Part shown: piece by piece, positions 9,413-18,431 of the stretch
Numbering within the stretch: the stretch's first letter is position 1
How the letters are laid out: each line of letters opens with the position of its first letter
Assembly (NCBI RefSeq): GCF_000150955.2
Contig: NC_011687.1
Coordinates: 434,001 to 498,000, forward strand
Direction of reading: 5' to 3'
DNA length: 64,000 nucleotides
Source: Phaeodactylum tricornutum CCAP 1055/1
Taxonomy: Eukaryota; Bacillariophyta; Bacillariophyceae; Surirellales; Neidiaceae
Made by a program: the position numbers and the translations under genes
The notes under the pieces: generated by a model
Database searches by the model: none
Told to the model about the DNA's origin: nothing
The model's input: the letters and a program-made list of their open reading frames with translations, nothing else

Positions 9413-11296
9413 ATGTCGGGAGTCTTTTTAAGTAATGTGGACGACTACTTGGCACCGTCGCAAGCCTGTGTGAATCCTCTCTTTAGCACCGACAAAAAGA
9501 AAGACGACGAGAAGAAAAGTGGAGTTGTGGGAACCCTCTCCAATGGTAACCATGCCAACGACGACCCGAACAGCTTCGACACCGCTGCTGCCTCGGAGAA
9601 CCCAGCGATTGTCCCAAGGAAACGGGTGCGTCGTCGTCTTCCTGCAGCAATCACCGCTTCTTCCGACTGGACACCCAGAGTCCCGAAGGATCCGGTGCAG
9701 GCGTCCATTGCTGACTGCTTGGCCTGCTCCGGTTGCGTCACGACGGCTGAGACGGTCTTGCTGGAAACGCAACACAGTGTCGTAGCTTTGAAAGAGCTGA
9801 TTGCGAAAAAAGAAAACGATCGTCCCAAAATCGTGGCGACCATTTCTCCCGCCGCTTGGGCCGATTTGCATCGTCATCTCAGTCGTGAATTCAACTGCTC
9901 CCCTAGCCTGTCGCTATCGGCGCAGCAACGATGGACTATTCTATTATGGAGAGCGCTGAAGATTTCGAGCGTCTTGGACGGCAACATACCTTTGGCTTGG
10001 TCATTGGAGGAAGCGGCGTTGGAATTCTGTCGCGCTTATAAACGAAAGCAAACCACGAACGATCCGGACGCCATGGCAGTTGACGTTCCCCAAGACGAGC
10101 TTTGGCAGCAGCAGCTTATTCCTTCTTTTGCAGAATCACGATCGCAGTCGCAGTACTACGTCAATGGGGAAACAAAAACGGTTTATCATGATGGCGGTGC
10201 TCAGCAAGCAGGCAGCTTGCCCTTATTGTCGGGGTCTTGTCCAGCCGTGGTCTGCCTGGTCGAAAAGTCAACGCACAAGGCAGTGCCTCATTTGGCAACG
10301 ACCAAATCACCATTGGCTTTGGCCGGTGAGTTTTGGAAACGGCAACATTTTGACAAGCACACCTCCCTTCCACGACAAGAGTACTATCATGTGGCTATCA
10401 TGCCATGCCACGACAAGAAGCTAGAGGCTTCACGAAAAGACTTTGAGGATGAAAGCGGCAAGGATGTGGATATTGTAATCACGACGCAGGAATGTATGAG
10501 GCTAATTCAGGAACTGCTGGATGTATCAATCGACGATATAGTGAAATGCTTCCGTGAATTACCTCTGGCAACATTATCGGATTGTACGTCGTTCACGAAA
10601 GCTGCGGAGCCCGTATTGATAGCAGATTCCAACAGTCACTGTATCACGACGCTAACCACAGAAGATGCAGAAATCTCTTCAAATGCTGCCTTCACGTTGG
10701 GTTCCGGTGGCTATGCGTCCTTCATATTTGCTTATGCTGCCAAGCGTCTGTTCGGAGTGCAGCTGGATGCCCACGAATTGCCCTGGGAACCAGTCGGTCC
10801 CGACCAGGCAGGGAGAGTCAGTGCCCGAGTTGCCGCCTCGACTCAGCGACGGCGTGATTACTATCACGTGGCACTATATAGAAGCCAAGACGGAAATTTC
10901 ACAACCAATGCCAACCTGAGTAGCGATAGTAAGCCTATCTTACACTTTGCGATTGCGTACGGGATGCAAACGCTTCAGCGTGTTCTTAAGCCATACACTT
11001 CGGAACACTTGCAATCAGGGATCGGATACGACTACGTGGAAGCTATGGCGTGTCCTAGCGGTTGCGTCAATGGTGGCGGCCAGATTCGGACATCGGCACG
11101 GGAGACTCCCACAGAAACTCGGTTTCGCGTTGGTACTACACAAACACTGCTGCGGGTCCCGCAAATGAACGAGTCGAGCGGTCGCACGCAGTTGGGGGCA
11201 GGAAGCTCGCTGCATACGCGCTATCACATTGTACCGCCCTTGCAACATAGCCTCGGAGCGGCAGCGGGGGTTCCCGTCAAGGATACACAGTGGTAG
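9413..11296 (+). CDS. NAR1: cytosolic Fe-S cluster assembly factor NAR1 (CIAO3/NARFL family)
   Basis: A 627-aa iron-only-hydrogenase-like protein of the cytosolic iron-sulfur assembly (CIA) pathway, which links cluster synthesis to the targeting complex. The N-terminal cluster motif is complete: C19 in DYLAPSQACVNP, then CLACSGC (about 102-108). The H-cluster-like region has its Cys in MPCHDKKLEASRKDF, TTQECMRLI and MACPSGCVNGGGQ. SGGYASFIFAYAAKRLFG is also typical. The protein ends in Trp (DTQW), as NAR1 proteins do for docking to the CIA targeting complex. It is longer than yeast Nar1 (about 490 aa) because of polar inserts. It appears to be a single exon with an ATG in fair context. Confidence 0.93.
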   Translation: MSGVFLSNVDDYLAPSQACVNPLFSTDKKKDDEKKSGVVGTLSNGNHANDDPNSFDTAAASENPAIVPRKRVRRRLPAAITASSDWTPRVPKDPVQASIADCLACSGCVTTAETVLLETQHSVVALKELIAKKENDRPKIVATISPAAWADLHRHLSREFNCSPSLSLSAQQRWTILLWRALKISSVLDGNIPLAWSLEEAALEFCRAYKRKQTTNDPDAMAVDVPQDELWQQQLIPSFAESRSQSQYYVNGETKTVYHDGGAQQAGSLPLLSGSCPAVVCLVEKSTHKAVPHLATTKSPLALAGEFWKRQHFDKHTSLPRQEYYHVAIMPCHDKKLEASRKDFEDESGKDVDIVITTQECMRLIQELLDVSIDDIVKCFRELPLATLSDCTSFTKAAEPVLIADSNSHCITTLTTEDAEISSNAAFTLGSGGYASFIFAYAAKRLFGVQLDAHELPWEPVGPDQAGRVSARVAASTQRRRDYYHVALYRSQDGNFTTNANLSSDSKPILHFAIAYGMQTLQRVLKPYTSEHLQSGIGYDYVEAMACPSGCVNGGGQIRTSARETPTETRFRVGTTQTLLRVPQMNESSGRTQLGAGSSLHTRYHIVPPLQHSLGAAAGVPVKDTQW

Positions 11297-11370
11297 GCCG
11301 CTCTGCAAATAGAGAGCTTTATGTGGAATAAGTCAACTTAACGAGGTCTCTTCGCGTTAGAGAGCCACAT

Positions 11371-12351
11371 TTATTGGGTTTTACGTTTAGGTTTCCCCGA
11401 ACTCGCGCCGAGTAAGAAATCGTCCTGGTCCCCGTATGTTTTACGCGGCATGCGCTTGCCAAGAAGTCGCTTTTCCACAGTGTCTAATTCGGACTTGTGC
11501 GACTGCAAAAACAACTCCAGATTCTCAGCTTCTTGTCGTAGTGTTTTTGCCATGGATTCGCCGTCCTGTTTTTGGCCCGGATTGGGAGGATTTTGCAGAC
11601 CAAACTGCGCAAGCAGCATATCTTGTTCCCGGGCCTCCAAACTGGGATCGCCAATTGCGAGACGAAAAAAGGCTCGGAGTCCGTACATGACCAAGAAATA
11701 CCAGCTAACGCTACTCACGTATGAAGATTCCAGGTCCGGGAGTTCCGCTAGACCCTTTTGAAACATGTCCTTGAACCCAGCCGTCAGAGGAAAAGGCACT
11801 TTGAGGAGAATGAACCCGGAGAAAAAGTGCTGAATGCCCTGCATCATGACCATACTGTAGACGCGTACTATGAGTGAGTCGAAATTTGGACAAGATTTGG
11901 ATTGATTCATCGTACCTACGAGTGAAGCGTCACAAAGATGGTATCTAGCGATGAACATTCGCACTTACTTTTGTACCATAAAGACCATGTTTCCCTTGAG
12001 CATTCCCAGCGGATTATTCAGCATGGCTGACATTGGGTCATCGTCGGAAGAATCTGCCTTTTTCTGCTGCTCCGCTTCGGCCCATTCGGCTTCCTGTTGC
12101 AGGAGTGCCGCGTAATGTTGTTTTCGTACATGCCACTGCCAAGTGGAAATGTAGTGTGATGCTCCGGAGCGAATCCGCACCGTTTGCGCTAACAGATTCT
12201 GAGAACGCTGTGCAATAACGGGCATTGGCTGCTTTTCGCCTTGCAACAATAAACCAACATAATGTCGCAACAAACCAGCAGCTACCATTATCACAAAGAG
12301 TGGCAAAACGACCCAGTCGCGAATATCTGGATCCAGTAATAGCGTCGTCAT
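11371..12351 (-). CDS. EMC3: ER membrane protein complex subunit 3 (spliced)
   Basis: EMC3 is the Oxa1/YidC-related core subunit of the ER membrane protein insertase. Exon 1 is 12351-11969 and exon 2 is 11854-11371; the 114-bp intron has donor GTAAGT and acceptor TACAG. Joining them gives 288 aa reading MLKGNMVFMVQ-N-MVMMQGIQ across the junction, then FFSGFILLKVPFPLT, SSYVSSVSWYFLVMYGLRA and a charged tail. Family hallmarks are the N-terminal TM (LPLFVIMVAAGLLRHY), a cytosolic coiled-coil stretch with QNLLAQTVRIR, and the KVPFPLT loop. Exon 2 also opens upstream from a GTG, but that stretch is intronic. Usual length is about 260 aa. Confidence 0.93.
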
Positions 12352-12919
12352 AATAGTCTGATTTGGTCGTTACGCGAATGCTTCAGCAACTGTACCCAAA
12401 GTTGTGGGCGATATGAGCACAAGCCAAGAGCTGTGCAAAGCCGCGGCCACTTTGTCGTCGTTCGAGCGCGTTTTGCCATTGTCGAGAGACAGCGCGATGA
12501 TCGGAAATCGGCAGCTCCATTTCGGTTGACCTACAGACGCGACCTGCGATTTTATGTCCGGGTTTTGTCATATTGAAAGCGCTCTGGTATCTCTTTACCT
12601 ACGAGAATTCGTTGTTTGCCGATCCTCAAACGAAAAAGGTATGGTAGATGCATTGTGTCAAAAATAAATTAAAAAAACCACATATTGCAAAATTGATATA
12701 ATGCAATAGAAACAAATAAAAGAACACAATGTTTCTATGCTGTTCCAGATTGGTTTGTCAGTGTCAACTCCTACCAGCTCGACACGTCATATCGAATCAA
12801 CTGCCTTGAATATTGCAGAATTGGTTGACATATATCCACAATCCACAATCCACAATCCTAACCAACCTCACTGACAGTGAATCAAACACAACTCTCTTTA
12901 CTGTATCAACCACATCAAG
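12352..12919. other. divergent promoter region EMC3 / CRAL-TRIO
   Basis: AT-rich. It holds a 7-bp inverted repeat TATTGCA...TGCAATA around 12683-12709, three head-to-tail CCACAAT heptamers near 12836-12857, and a CACTGACAGTGAATC element about 45 bp before the plus-strand ATG. That element resembles the CACAGTCA-type motif seen near several other starts in the window. Confidence 0.45.
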
Positions 12920-13804
12920 ATGACTTCTTGGATATGGATGGAAGGCACAGATGTTGCCATTGCAGATCCGATTGCGGCACTTGACGATCACGACGATCGT
13001 CCCTCGGTCAAAGATCTCATTGAAGAAAACCGCGAGCATATCGACAAAATCAAAGCAGAGATCGCTGAAGATTCGCACTATAATCCTACAAAGCATGATG
13101 ATCTATGGCTTCTTCGTTTCCTGCTGAGCCACAAAAAGAAGCTGACGCCCTCCGTTAAGGCAGCGAGGACCACGCTTGCCTTTCGGCACGAACACAGGCT
13201 CGACGCCGAAGATCTTCGGGACTACCCAATGGATCGGACTACAGTCAAGTGTCCGCCGGGTAGCATTATCCTTGAAGACTTGAAAGCTTTCATGAGGAAC
13301 GTTGCGGAAAACTTAATTACCTACGGAATTCCAGATCCACGACGTGGAGTGGTAGGGTACCTGTGTTTGGGAGGTGTTGACCAAAATTTGCTCGTTGAAC
13401 ATCTTGACGAGAAAGCGTGGCTCGGTGCCATGTGCTTCCTTTCGGAATGGACTCATCAGTGGCTGGATTATATCACGCGCACCACGGGCCGGCTTACGAA
13501 AACGGTTCGCCTTTTGGATACGGAATTTTATAAAATATCTAATTTTAGTCGCGAGGGATCACGACGAGATGGGGTAGTTGCCAATCAAATGGAAGACTGC
13601 TATCCTCAACTGCTAGAAAAGATTTTCCTTTGCAATCCTCCGGTATGGGCACAGGTACCTTGGCGAGTTATGCGACCATTTCTGCCCAAGCGGGTGGTTA
13701 CTAAAATTGACTTCATCTCTCCCAGAAGGAACCAAAAGGAGAAGAAACGACTCTCCGATATGTTTCGGAGGAGAACCTTGCGGCACGTTTCGGCGGCAAA
13801 ATAG
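12920..13804 (+). CDS. CRAL-TRIO (Sec14-like) lipid-binding protein
   Basis: A 294-aa soluble protein. Residues about 30-95 match the CRAL-TRIO N-terminal helical bundle (KHDDLWLLRFLLSHKKKLTPS, then a helix with AARTTLAFRHEHRLD). Residues about 105-275 look like the Sec14 lipid pocket (DPRRGVVGYLCLGGVDQNLL, the long amphipathic stretch from KAWLGAMCFLSEWTHQW, NQMEDCYPQLLEKIFLCNPP and VVTKIDFISP). YPQLLEKIFLCNPP is the clearest Sec14 signature (YPERLGxxxIVNAP in others). A lipid exchange or sensing role is inferred; the ligand is unknown. It is intronless and the first ATG is used. Confidence 0.85.
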   Translation: MTSWIWMEGTDVAIADPIAALDDHDDRPSVKDLIEENREHIDKIKAEIAEDSHYNPTKHDDLWLLRFLLSHKKKLTPSVKAARTTLAFRHEHRLDAEDLRDYPMDRTTVKCPPGSIILEDLKAFMRNVAENLITYGIPDPRRGVVGYLCLGGVDQNLLVEHLDEKAWLGAMCFLSEWTHQWLDYITRTTGRLTKTVRLLDTEFYKISNFSREGSRRDGVVANQMEDCYPQLLEKIFLCNPPVWAQVPWRVMRPFLPKRVVTKIDFISPRRNQKEKKRLSDMFRRRTLRHVSAAK

Positions 13805-13924
13805 ATGACTGGCCCGTCAGCTTTGAGAATCCAAAAGTGAAATAAATTGGAAGATGACCACTAAAGAATGGGAACAACAATCCTCCGAGAGAATACTTGA
13901 CGAGAATATGTGCTACTTTACGAT
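13805..13924. other. 3' flank of CRAL-TRIO gene
   Basis: A short AT-rich stretch after the stop codon, probably the 3' UTR. No coding signal was seen. Confidence 0.4.
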
Positions 13925-14075
13925 TTGGACGAACTGAACGTGACCCAATTGCCGTACCCTGGTTCCGACTTCAAACTGCTTCTCAGGAAACAAGCTAATT
14001 GACAGCGTGGCCTCTGGGCGGCATTGTCAAGTTTTGTGGCGGAGATTTGGAATTGCTTTTCGCCAATTTACAATT
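13925..14075 (+). pseudogene. inverted fragment of the neighbouring histidine-phosphatase gene
   Basis: Read on the plus strand this stretch translates, with a stop inside, as TS-stop-LTAWPLGGIVKFCGGDLELL. This matches the end of the adjacent minus-strand phosphatase-fold gene (TSKLTAWPLGGITKFRCGALELY). Bases 13999-14025 are identical to the complement of 14262-14288 (27 bases), and weaker similarity extends left to about 13935. It is therefore an old inverted partial copy, tail to tail with the intact gene about 200 bp away. It has no ORF of its own. Confidence 0.8.
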
Positions 14076-14153
14076 AATTCCCACACAGCGACTTACATGT
14101 ATATATATATAGAGTATTTTCGGCCTTACAAACACCGAGATTCAATCGCTTGC

Positions 14154-14967
14154 TTATTTTTCTAAACACGGCAGTGACCACGATTTAATCCCGGGCTCGT
14201 AAATTCCAGGCATGCGCGAGGTATTCCCGTACAATTCCAAAGCTCCACAACGAAACTTGGTAATGCCGCCCAGAGGCCACGCTGTCAATTTGCTTGTTTT
14301 CGGGGATGCTGCACCTTCCAACCAATACGCTATTCCTTGATCACACGGAGCATGGCTTACAATACACAAGTTACCCTTTGTAATGTGTAGTAATTCACGC
14401 ATTGTTTTGGCGCATCGACGCAGCAATGCCTCTTCCGACTCCGGGAACTCGGGGGCATCCTTGCTGCCATCGGCAGGATTGACCGACACATAATCGGCAT
14501 TCACGGTTGCATACAGCAAAGCGAGCGCGGAAGTTGATTTCGGTTGAGTGCGATTGCCTGCCTCATCAACCAACAACGAAGGCGTCTGCCATTCCGTCAA
14601 GCCCTCTTCGATATGGACAGGGCAGCCACAGGCCTGGGCAATCCTGTGAGCGGTTTCCGTCGTTCGTAAAAAAGGCGAAGCATACACCACCGTAGGCTTA
14701 TCCGCAGCGGATGCGATGCAGTTCGCTATGGCGATAGCGTGGTCCACGCCTTCGGTCGGGTCGATCGGACCTGTTCGTAGAACGAGTGTGAGTAACAGCG
14801 TGCGTTCACAAAGAAGGGCACGGAAAGGGATCAAAAGTGAGCAGCGATTTTCTCGGGGAATATGCCGAAACATGTGACTTACTGTCATATGGTCCCTTAT
14901 TTTCCACCAACGGGAACTTGGTCAGCCCGTAGCGCACAATCCAAATGCTCTGATTTTCGGTAGCCAT
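14154..14967 (-). CDS. histidine-phosphatase-superfamily protein, RHG replaced by RYG (spliced)
   Basis: Exon 1 is 14967-14883 and exon 2 is 14770-14154. The 112-bp intron (donor GTAAGT, acceptor AACAG) joins GPYDS to PIDPTEGVDHA, giving 233 aa. The fold is that of the phosphoglycerate-mutase-like histidine phosphatases (UBASH3/Sts type): IVRYGLTKFPLVENKG, VYASPFLRTTETAHRIA, EGLTEWQTPS, and the second His motif IVSHAPCDQG. The invariant catalytic His of the RHG motif is Tyr here (IVRYG). The protein may be catalytically dead or altered. The longer open reading at the start of exon 2 (from about 14888) is intron. An inverted fragment of this gene lies beyond its 3' end. Confidence 0.82.
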
Positions 14968-15453
14968 CGTCAAAGTTTGATATCAGCATACAGAGCCTGA
15001 CTCTGAAAGTGGGCTTTAAAATAGGATTCCTGGAATGCGGAGTTTCTATTTTGATATTATTCCGAGAGTCAATGCCGGCGCATTGCAAAAGAAAGGAGGA
15101 ACTCGAAGCCTTACTGCGTAATTGGAAGTGTGATTCTGAAGAATTCGGGAGCATGGGTAACCTTTCCTGTCTAGTGATGTCCATTGCTCTAGTTTATAGA
15201 ATTTACGTGTACTTTGCAAGGATGAGACTCACTGCCTACGACATAAATGTTGTTGGTTCGCAGAGTCGCTCCCGAAACGTGGATTGTTCACGAAAGCATT
15301 TCTATTGTTAGTGTCATCAAACAGTTTATGTTAGGGGAGACAACTTCTTTCCGTCTATTCGGACATGCACTCACAGTCAACAGCATTGTCGACCGCTGGC
15401 TCATGTTAAAAAGGGGAGGGGAATTTGTGTTCCCACGGTTGCTGGTGTACGCA
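14968..15453. other. intergenic, upstream of phosphatase-fold gene
   Basis: No supported gene. An ORF at 15009-15311 (plus) lacks family motifs. The left part should hold the promoter of the minus-strand gene starting at 14967; the right part is the 3' flank of the coiled-coil gene ending at 15454. Confidence 0.4.
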
Positions 15454-17496
15454 TTACGCGTCCACGGAGCCTTCTTCGGTCATTCCCCCACGCACCGCCC
15501 GTCCGCGGGCGACGCCTCCGTTGGCGCACAGGACCAAGGGTAAACGCGGGGCGGGTGTACCGGGATGCGACACGCTTGGACCGGGCTGAATACGGTTGGC
15601 ACAGGCCACGTGGGCCCGCTTGTGACAATCGTCAGTACCGCACTGGCAATTCTTCATAAGTCCGAAAGAAGCCTTGAAGCAGACGCAGCAGGTGGGACTA
15701 GGGGTGGTGGTGTTTGCGTCGGAAGAAGCCGTTTCGGGAGACATGGTAGCGGCGGATTTGGAGGAGCTTGACAAGGGTGGAATAGCAAAGGGCAGGGGCG
15801 TTTTGGCCGCGCCTGTACTGTACTGCCAGGAGGCAATCTCGGGCGACACCATACTCTGCGGGTGACTTCCGTCCGACTGTGCCGATAGGGCTTCGGCCGC
15901 GCGCAACTGGCGCTCCAAAGAAACGAGTTGAGTTTTGAGCGCCGCGATTTGCTTCTCCGACGCAGTCTTGTCGGCGCGCAACCGTTGTATTTCTTCCTCG
16001 GTGGCTTCCGCCTGAATTTTGAGCGCCTGTGTTTGCTTTTCTGCCTTGGTCAAGGCTTCGTGAAGACGGGTCGTATCTTCGCGGGACTTGACTTGCTGAG
16101 TTTGTAGTTGTTCGTGCAGGGTTTGGTTGGAATCGCGAAGGACCTGAATGGTATCGGTGAGTTCGGTCTGCGTCTGCATCGCTTGCTCTTGCGAGGCAGT
16201 CGCTTCCACCAGGAGCGACTGTGCCTGACGCCATTCTTGTTCCACTTTCTCGGCTCGCTGCTTGCGGGCAATCTCCATTGCTTGGCGTTCGTCCATTGCG
16301 TGATGCGCTTGCTGGAGGTCCATTTCTGCTTGCTGGAGGGTTTGCTGCAGGGAACTCTTTTCCTGCTGCCAGCTTGTTTGATTGTTGCGCAATTCTTGGG
16401 ATTCGGTTTGCGATTGTTGTGCAGCCTGATGGGCGCGTAGTAGTTCGAATTCTTTGCGGACTAGATTGGCTTCCACAGCCGAGGCTGTCTGCTCCAACTG
16501 CTGTTGTTCCTGATGCAGCAGATGGGAGGCTCGTTTGGTTTCCTCCACGACCGTTTGGAGCGACTGGAGTGTATCGGCGAGAGTCGCCGCCGTGGCTTCG
16601 GCCGCGTCGGCATCTTCCCGGGCCTTGGCGGCGTTGGTACCGGCAATGCGGAGTGCGGCTGACGTGCGCTGCAATCGCTGTTGGGTCGCCTGCGCTTCCT
16701 CCCGCAAACTGGCGTTGGTTGCTTGGAGGGTGGACGTTTGCGATTGCGCGTCTTTGAGTTGCTACCGAGAGAGAAAAAAAAAAGATGGATTAGGTGTGAG
16801 AGAATGGTGCTGCGTACACATTACAAGCTTGTATTACATACACGTATACACACGTGTTCATACACTGGTGTTCGTGTGTGGACGTACCCGGGTGAGCCGC
16901 AGGACTTCCGCCGTCTTTTCGCGTGCTAGTTCGGCGGCGTGGGGCTGGGATTGGTCCGGCGTGTTGGATTCGTGGCCGGGCGTCGCAGCGGCGGTCGTAG
17001 AGCTGGTCCGGGAGGCATCGTGGGGAGGCTGTCGTTCGGCGTGTCGGACGGCTTGTTGGACGGCATCGTCCAAGAAGGCCTTGAGTTGGGCTCCGTGTCG
17101 GACAAAGCCTTGCCAGGACGTTGTCGGGATGGCAAAGGCTCCACTACGGGTCTGTCGACGACGCTTGTGTGTACCGGTGCCGGACGTAAGGGTGGGAGTA
17201 TCTCTGGACGTGGGGCTATCTCGTCGATCGAGCAAGGGCGCCGTCTCGGCATCTTCCGCGCCGTCCTCGTCGTCGGCAGAATACTCTTCCCTTGGATCAA
17301 ATACGTTCGGCGACTGTCGCGGAGGAGCAGGACTATTGTTGTTGGTGGTGTTGTTCGTGAGCACTTTACTGGTATCGTCGAGATCGACGCAGCGAGAGAC
17401 GTTGGGATTGACGTTGGCGGCATTTTCTTTCTCCCCCGTGATCGTTTCCGTAGTCGACGGCATTGTGACGACGCTCTGTGCAGGGTCGACTGGCAT
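15454..17496 (-). CDS. coiled-coil protein with C-terminal Cys/His domain (spliced)
   Basis: Exon 1 is 17496-16888 and exon 2 is 16761-15454. The 126-bp intron has donor GTACGT and a pyrimidine tract before TAG, and the protein is 638 aa. Residues 1-200 are low-complexity and polar. About 205-480 form a long Gln/Glu/Ala-rich coiled coil. The last about 70 residues carry C-x2-C-x10-C-x-C-x4-C-x4-H-x2-C-x24-C, with CFKASFG and a conserved PGTPAPRLPLV before the last Cys. The same tail ends the gene at 27181-28245. I do not recognise it as a named domain; RING-variant or PHD-like zinc binding is the nearest guess. Function is unknown; a scaffold or adaptor role is plausible. Confidence 0.8.
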
Positions 17497-18431
17497 TGGG
17501 ATCCGAAAAGATGTCGTGAAAGGTGTAAGGATAGTATAGTATAGTATAGAATACAGTGCACTGTAAGGTGTACGCGCGGATACGATCGGGCTCCGTGTGT
17601 ATCACAAGGTGGGCAACGGGGAATGTCGCATTGCCGAGGACGAACGAACGAACGAACGAATGGGAGGCAACCCAACCGGTACCGTTGGGTGTGGGACGGG
17701 CCTCGTCGGGTGTGGAACAAGTCGTCCGCGACGGCTGCTGGTCGCCGTGCTCGCGGTTTCGGCGCGAACCACCGAACTGTCGTCCCAGGCGGGCGCGCGC
17801 ATACCTACATCCGTGTTCATTTTGTCGTGTCGTAGGTTGTGTCAATCTGCGATGCGCATCGCCGAAGGACTCCACATCTTTTTATATAAATATTCGTCAC
17901 TTAATATACGAAAAATCCTAAGCAAACCGCCGAACGGACATTTCTCGCAAACAACGGATTGCGGCGCTTCACATTTTCGTACCGTGACTTTATACACCGC
18001 GGAAATCGCTCGCTCGCCGTCGATGGCTCGATCGATCGATCCAATACAGATAGAGATACCTATACCTACCTACTTCTCCACCTATCTTGTGTCTACCGAA
18101 CGTGACTACAAATACCTACACACACACACAGAATTGTCACACACTTGCACTCATACACACAAACATAACTTGACACACTGACGACACGTTGAGCCGTAGT
18201 TCAGTCGGGTTGTGTGAGTCGATAGTCGACACCATAGATTACGCCAGTTCCGAAGACAGTCAAGGGTGTGAAGAGATCGCTCACCATTTGTACACAACAA
18301 GCTCTGAGAACGATCCACCCTCACCCCTTGTTGTTGACACAAGCCCACAGAGTGTGGATTGTTCTGGATTCCTCGGTGACCTTTACTCGCTGGCCGAGAC
18401 TGTTTGGGACGCCTCGCTTCAGTTCGTCTCC
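17497..18431. other. divergent promoter region with simple repeats
   Basis: A 935-bp gap between two coiled-coil genes read outward. It holds an ATAGT repeat (17531-17549), a perfect (CGAA)5 (17641-17660) and CA-rich tracts (about 18117-18180). The frame of the HOOK gene stays open upstream from 18189 but has no ATG before 18432, so that part is taken as 5' leader. Confidence 0.5.
17641..17660. repeat. (CGAA)5 microsatellite
   Basis: Five perfect tandem copies of CGAA in the shared upstream region of two divergent genes. Confidence 0.9.

Noticed and set aside
11855-11968. Protein-like stretch before EMC3 exon 2 (GTG start, MNQSKSCPNF)
   Set aside because: It lies between a GTAAGT donor and a TACAG acceptor, and removing it restores the continuous EMC3 family sequence.
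12797-13096. Minus-strand ORF overlapping the start of the CRAL-TRIO gene
   Set aside because: It overlaps a well-supported gene on the other strand and has no family features.
17556-18181. ORFs of 121 and 194 aa in the region between two divergent genes
   Set aside because: They are made largely of simple repeats (CGAA, CA, TACC) and have no motif; this is treated as promoter DNA.
18189-18431. Upstream extension of the HOOK protein
   Set aside because: There is no ATG in frame before 18432; the open frame begins only with TTG.
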